A program made the position numbers and the translations under genes. Below are positions 58,389 to 64,000 of a stretch of 64,000 nucleotides of DNA, in pieces (the first letter of the stretch is position 1; each line of letters opens with the position of its first letter). This DNA comes from Salvator merianae (lineage: Eukaryota > Chordata > Lepidosauria > Squamata > Teiidae): NCBI GenBank assembly GCA_003586115.2, contig QVOM02000119.1, forward strand, positions 47,517,428 to 47,581,427, read 5' to 3'. A model generated the notes under the pieces. It did not search any database and had not been told where the DNA came from. It saw only the letters and a list, made by a program, of their open reading frames with translations.

Positions 58389-60766
58389 AGTGTGGGAGTG
58401 AGTAAAATAAAATCAGGAAGATGCAACGATTTCTGAAGCTAATTTCCGAAGGAGAGAAAAAGGCAGTTGAGCTAACTCCCACAAAAAGGCAAAAGAATGG
58501 TAGCTAGGATTGACAAGGATTGAATTAAGCAAATCCCTCCCAGACACCTTTCAATTGTTCCTTGATTAAAAACTTGCCTACCATTTCTGTATGCACTGAA
58601 ACCTGAGTCCAAAAATTCTACAAAATTACAGGGAAGTGTACATGAATCTGCCCGCAAACCAGGCAGTCTTCATAATGACATGTCTACCCAAAACGAAGTG
58701 CTACTGTGTAAAAGGATGCCTATGCTCAGATACAACTGCTAATCTACAGCTAGCAACGTAGTAGCAAGTGCAGTGTGATTAATACATCACTTTGTTAATT
58801 TATTCTTTCTAATAAGCAGCATTGTTACAATGAAACATTAGTACGATCCAGTCATACTTCTGCATATTTTATTAGAGTGAAGTGTAACTTGTGTACTTAA
58901 ATCCATTCAAATAAATTAACTGCCTTTATTTCTGGCCTTTGGTGTATTTGGAGGACCCTGCATTGGTTCTGAAGCTGGTGCGAAAGCAGATGGCCTTGTT
59001 TGGCTGCCTGTCCTGTACTAGAATAGCAAAGATAAGTGCAAATATAACCTAATTATGTGCATAAACAGTGCACACCTTTATACTAAAAATTAAGAAAGTC
59101 ATGCTTCTTTGTCCATAAGTTAAACATGTTTCTCCTAATTCAAAGGCATTTAAAATTAATGGTTGCCATATCTGCTGGAATGATGTTGCTTAAGGATGTA
59201 ACAAACCTAGTTCTAGATGAATCAGTTCATAATGGAACTATCTGGTTCGAAGTGTTCCATGTCAGTTTAAACCGTCCTTAACACTCAAATCAAATCAAAC
59301 CAAGTGACTGAACTGGTTCATGTAGTGCAACTCATTTAAACGCAGCTGCACAGGCTGAGAGATAGCAGATAACAGCAATATTGATACTTCATCAGGGACG
59401 GATTATTTTGTAGCTTTTTCCTAGTATGTTATTTAATGGTTTTTCATTATATCGGATCATTGCTGTTTGTATCGATTGTTCCCTGGCCCACCACTGGCTG
59501 AAGAAACCAGGAGGGAGGGGAACACCTGCAAAGGAGGAACCTTAACTCTGCGTAAGTGAGAAAGAAAGGAGTCATTTTCCACTATGTCTGAATGAGGCAA
59601 GAGAAGAGCTGCTGCTTCAGTTCATTTTTCCCTGCCTTAGAGTGTGTGTTTTAGAGTTGTGGTTGCTTCTGGTTGTGTTCCTGACACTGAGGCTTTTCTT
59701 TTTCTTCTTCTTTTGCCTTTTCTGCCATCTGTCTACTCTTCCATTATGGTTAGGGTGGATTTTTTCCATTTTTCTCTGTATTTTTTAATAGGTTTAGGGA
59801 GGTTTTTTTCTTCAGGGGCCTCCTTTTTTCCTCTTAAGGCCTTAAGCCGGAAGGGTGGGGGTCAAATTTGTTCTTTTTTTCCTATAAGATCAGTCATCCC
59901 TTTATTTTTGGTTAATACAGAACAGAAGGGTTTTTTCCCCCCTTCCAGCCTTTGGCCTGCTCCACAAAGAAGGATTTTCTTTGGGCATTAAGTACTTTTT
60001 CTTTTTGGTTAGTGTTCTGGTCTGCTCCACAGAAGACTTATGTGAGAAGGAACTTTTCTTTTATAAGCTTTTTGCCCTATTCTCCAGGAAAGTTACCTGC
60101 AAGCTTTAAATAGCCTTAATTTTTTTAGGCCTGCTTTGCCTGTCCGTTCTATCCACTGCCACTGCAGCAACTTTTTGTCCTGCTTTTAGTGTCCAGACCA
60201 GTATGTTCTTCGACCCATAACTTTATAATTTGGGATACAAGTGGGAGGTATCCTTTCTTAACCCTCACCCCATTTTGGAGGGCCTGGAAGGGGGAACTTT
60301 AACAAGGTCACCCCATTATTCCCTATGGACTAATTGACTTCAGACCACCCAAGTGGAGCAATGAGCTGGCCAGCCAGTTCAAGGTTCAAACCAAACTAGC
60401 TTTTCCTTTTCCACAGTTGCTTAAATGCAAACCAAATGAGGCACAATCAATCTGTGTGTGTTATGTTCACCATTTATGATTTTAAACTGATAGGCTTTTA
60501 TTTCTGCTATAGTTGTTTTTCAAAGGGAAGAATGGCAGTGGGATTTCTCCAAGCATTTTACATTTTTCCATTTCATTGCTTTGGCTTGCCTGGCAGAGAA
60601 AGCATAAATATCAGCTGGTTTTAGTCGTTTAAATATTTATTGCTCCCTCTAAACAAGTTTAGTAAGTTTAATTCAGATGAAAAGGCAACTGGTTCCTTTA
60701 AAATAAAAATATTCTCCCTCTGAATCTGCTCCCAAAATTCTTTTAAAGCAGCACAATCTTGTCATT

Positions 60767-60946
60767 GGCCCTTTCTGCACTTGGTCTTATTGTGGATGAT
60801 ATCCCAGAATAGGGACCTGCTAGGCACATGCTAGTGCAAACTATAAAATGTCTTGCCCAGGATCTACCATAGTCTGCACTAGCATGCAGATGGCAGGTCC
60901 CTATTCTGAGATATAATCTGGAATACGTCCAAGTGCAGAAAGGGCC
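60767..60946. mobile_element. Palindromic MITE, full copy, 180 bp
   Basis: Left GGCCCTTTCTGCACTTGG, right the inverted form. Arms carry 'cccagaatagggacctgc' and its complement; the centre has 'catgctagtgcaaacta'. Flanks att and ata differ by one base. Same length as the 21553 copy. Confidence 0.87.
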
Positions 60947-60996
60947 ATAGATGAAAGTAAAGTCCTGCTGATCAACAGCCATTTCAACAAAATAAC

Positions 60997-61302
60997 GGGC
61001 ATTTTAATTATCCTGTTCTAACATGACATTGACCACCCAGCACAGACACCATTCGCACTGCGTGGTCCTAGTTCCTTACTTAAAGCAGTCTACTGGCATT
61101 CATAGTGCAAATACCGGTAGACTTTCCTGATGGTTTCCATGGCAGTGGCCAGGAAGCATCTGACTGCTGCCATAACAACCGCTAGGGCTGCATGACATGC
61201 ACAAACACGATCGGGTGATCAGGGCAGCCAAGGTAAGTACAGATGCACTTTACTGGGAGGTGACTATCTTGATGCTTGCTAGCACAAAGTGAGAACAGGC
61301 CC
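60997..61302. mobile_element. Non-autonomous DNA transposon, GGGC ends, about 306 bp
   Basis: Left end GGGCATTTTAATTATCCTG; reverse complement of right end GGGCCTGTTCTCACTTTG. In reverse orientation it shares 'tgctagcaagcatcaag' and 'taattatcctgttctaa'-type text with 22780-23029. Flanks aac and aaa. Confidence 0.6.
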
Positions 61303-64000
61303 AAAGTTACTGCACTACATATGTAGGCCAACTAAACTAGAGTTCTATAACATCTCTGAAGAGCTTTGAATCTATTTTCCTTAGCTTTGCAATCAAACTA
61401 GCCTTCAAACATGCTAGAAGATGGATCTAAAGGTTATACTATCAGATTGGGCATCTGTATGGAGGCAACAACTGAGCTTATATTTCAGTAAAAGCTGGAA
61501 AAAGTAATTTGTTACTTTTCGAAAAAAGGAAGAAAGAGGAAAGAGAAACCATGTTAGTGCTTCTTTTCTTTGGCTTCAACATAAACTGCTGCAAACTAAA
61601 CACTCAAATGATTTCATTTGTCTTTATAAAGAACCACTTCCTGAACAAATAGAAACCTACTCATAACAGTTTTTCACAAAAAGAAACAAGAAGTTTGCAG
61701 CTCAGACAAAGGTGTAATTTAGATGTCTGGAGTAATAAGACATAGCTTGTGAAAAGAGGGCATGATGATTTTGAACAACAAAACAGACCTGAATAAGACT
61801 TATCAGTCAAGAAACAGCAGTAAACTCTCAATTATCTCTTGCAATAATATGTTTGAGCACTGTTTTGTTTCCAGTACAGATTATTGTTTTTCAACACACC
61901 TTCCTCAGTTTTGATCTGTAGAAAAGACTAACAAATTAGCAGATGATGCTGATTCAAGCAACATGTCGAGAGATATTCTGTTTTCCTGTAGGCAATTTTC
62001 ATAAAAATCAGTAGAATCGTAGCCATGTGCTTCCCAGAATCCTCTACTTGGAAACTGAAGTGCCAACGAAAGCACAGCCCTGCCGAGGCACAAACTTCTG
62101 GACATCATATGAATACTGTGCAATTAGCATATTATTGGCATTTGGGCTGGAAGTACAGAACCATGATCAGAAAACCTGAGATTTTTGTATCAGGTCATAT
62201 CAAAGATTCAAAAATATACTTTTAAAATGGAAATCTCCATTCTGGCAAGATTGCAAAACAAGTTGTTTACCTGCAGAGCAGAAGTTGAGGACAGACAGAA
62301 AATAATTTATTTATCTCTGCAAGTACAACTGTGAATGAATTATGTGAGGAAAACAAGGCACTAAAGAGCTATTTGGCAACAGTAAATATCAGAGAGCTCT
62401 TTATCTGGAATGCTGGATAGGGTTAATGTGAAACTACTGTTCGTAGTCCGATTGGATCATTGTCTGCAGTGGAGCCAAGTCATCAGCTTGGACATGTCCT
62501 GAAGTCAGAACATCATGAGTCACATATCTCCTTTGTCCTTTTTCCTGCCCCGTGGGTTGTGCCTTCTCTTCCTTTAATCTTCCCACCTCTCTCCCACCTT
62601 GAGATTTTCATTAACCTGTATGGAACCTCCAGCTCCGCCTCCTGGGACACCAGGAGCATCTCTCTCTCTCTCCTCTCCCCGATCCAGCAAAGAACTTCTG
62701 CCTTAACATCGCTTCCATGTCCATTTCAACGCAGGTGAGAAACAGCGGCTTCTAGCTAGGTATATTAGTGCAGGGTATTTTTTAGGTCAGGTTCTTTTCT
62801 TCCTCTTCTCTGTGCCTTCCAAACTTCCAAAGTTCAACTCAGACATTTTTCCTGTGCCAAGCTACTGTACTTTATTTGGTTTGCTTTGTGCCTATGTCAT
62901 TCATTGGGACTTCCGTTTTGCTTATATTTTTGTCTCTTTGAAGCGCTCTGCGCTGCGTCCACCAGAAACTGCCATTTTCCTCTTTTGATGCTGCTCTCTT
63001 AATAAAATCTTTTCTTTATTGAAGAAGCTGCTTTTTGGCATCTATCTTGCCTGCTGCTTATATTGTTTTAATGGAGCACTCACCAATTTGTCGTTATTAA
63101 AGCCATAAGCACTAAAGATGTCATTGAGGTTTGTGGTTAATTAGCTAATTTCCCCATATAATACACGCATCTAGACCACAGCCGGTAACAGAACAGCAGC
63201 AGATAAAAAATAAATATTAAAATACTAAAAAACAAAAAAATTCCAACAAACTAAAAGCAGAAGTTGAAATTAATACTACACATATTTAATTGCTTCAAAG
63301 TAGGGAACACAAAGAACAACAAATCTAGTTGAGACAATGAAGTCACATAGGCTGTGGTCACACTTTGTCTTTTTTCCAAACGGAGATTGTCCTCTGTTCA
63401 CTGGGATCACACTCAAAAGTGCATTTCTAGTTCTTCTGCAGATTTTCCCTCCCTGATTGGGAGTATCCTGAATTTGAATTATCCCAGCACTGAGTCCATT
63501 TCTGCTGCAAGAAACAGACACAGGCGAAGGGCTGCAGGGAAAGAGAGTCTGCTGGTGGCACTTGCACACCATCTCTGGCAGCGCTGCTTCCAGCACAGGA
63601 CCTACAAAGCTTCGGTGCTGCAGCAGCGGCACCAGAAAGTGACACATATCCTTAACCCTAACTGCACCTTCATGGCATCACCGTTGGGGTCCTCCCTGCT
63701 CTGCCCTGGATGCTGACCCATCCAGGATATGTAGCCTCGCCCCATCTCCCTGAGGCTTCTGCTATATGCACACGATAGAAAGACGATGCATAGATAAATA
63801 TGTAATAGTCTTTAAAGACACACAGATGACACCATTATTATAACTCATAGCAAGGAAAGCATGGATCATTTATTTTATAAGATCGGTAAGGCTGGAACAC
63901 TAAGGCCTCATCCAGATGGAGAAAATATAGCACCAATTTGGTGCTGCTATGGTGGGATTGCCACACGTATCTTTGGTAACCCCACCATAGCTACGCTATA

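Larger units (their letters stand above)
56670..64000 (-). other. Region upstream of w1, no recognised CFAP54 exon
   Basis: 7.3 kb with no exon of the expected kind (one ending in phase 0 with a helical segment before w1). It is probably one long intron. Holds a SINE, a (GA)n tract and two inverted-repeat elements. 59350-60420 has pyrimidine-rich plus-strand tracts with no domain, and 62460-63720 has open frames on both strands with no recognisable product. The final 100 bases (from about 63903) start 'ggcctcatccagatgg', like a transposon end cut off by the window edge. Confidence 0.6.

Noticed and set aside
58921..59021. Exon-like segment on the minus strand: acceptor TATTCTAG, then about 33 open codons (YRTGSQTRPSAFAP...) ending GGCA|GTTAAT
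   Set aside because: It leaves 1 nt and cannot join w1, which starts in phase 0; the donor is poor, and the peptide does not resemble the helix expected before w1.
62227..62277. Possible 51-nt minus exon after CTCTGCAG, ending TTTTAAAA|GTATAT
   Set aside because: Phase-compatible with w1 but too short, with no CFAP54-like peptide; probably chance.
63276..63716. Overlapping open frames on both strands, including an Ala-rich minus frame (MSLSGAAAAAP)
   Set aside because: Considered as a possible first exon or CpG promoter, but CpG content is not high and the peptides match nothing I know.

Overview
The window looks like AT-rich vertebrate nuclear DNA, most likely from a squamate reptile (lizard-type). 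The grounds are multi-kilobase introns with GT-AG splice sites, a decayed BovB/RTE LINE, CR1-like LINE pieces, several tRNA-headed SINEs of lizard type, and short inverted-repeat DNA transposons. No bacterial, organellar or viral gene organisation is present, and no tRNA, rRNA or CRISPR locus was found. The species is an inference; the repeats and gene are read from the sequence.

One gene accounts for all the coding sequence I can support: CFAP54 (cilia- and flagella-associated protein 54) on the minus strand. I placed 32 internal exons between 56669 (most upstream) and 1877 (most downstream). Joined, they give 4292 nt, i.e. 1430 codons plus 2 nt, with matching phase at every junction and no in-frame stop. 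Both ends of the gene lie outside the window. In transcription order the exons (w1-w32) encode a long helical region (w1-w19), a fibronectin type III domain (end of w19, w20, w21), a second helical region (w22-w29), a Lys/Ser/Pro-rich linker (w30-w31) and a basic helical exon (w32). CFAP54 is known as a large subunit of the C1d projection of the ciliary central apparatus, acting with CFAP46, CFAP74 and CFAP221.

Layout by region: 1-1876, downstream intron with a pogo/Tigger-like trace. 1877-8040, exons w32-w28; the w30/w31 intron holds a broken BovB reverse transcriptase. 8041-17480, exons w27-w22 with SINEs. 17481-27096, FN3 exons w21-w19, with four inverted-repeat elements and an antisense CR1 fragment. 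27097-37919, exons w18-w12, including an exon with a disputed 3' end (w13). 37920-49612, exons w11-w4, where very small introns (79-102 bp) sit beside multi-kilobase ones. 49613-56669, exons w3-w1. 56670-64000, no recognisable CFAP54 exon, only repeats.

The rest is intronic repeat sequence. The most interesting non-genic signal is a set of related short DNA transposons with GGCCCTTTC-type terminal inverted repeats, several bounded by 3-bp direct repeats. I found no undescribed multi-gene system.
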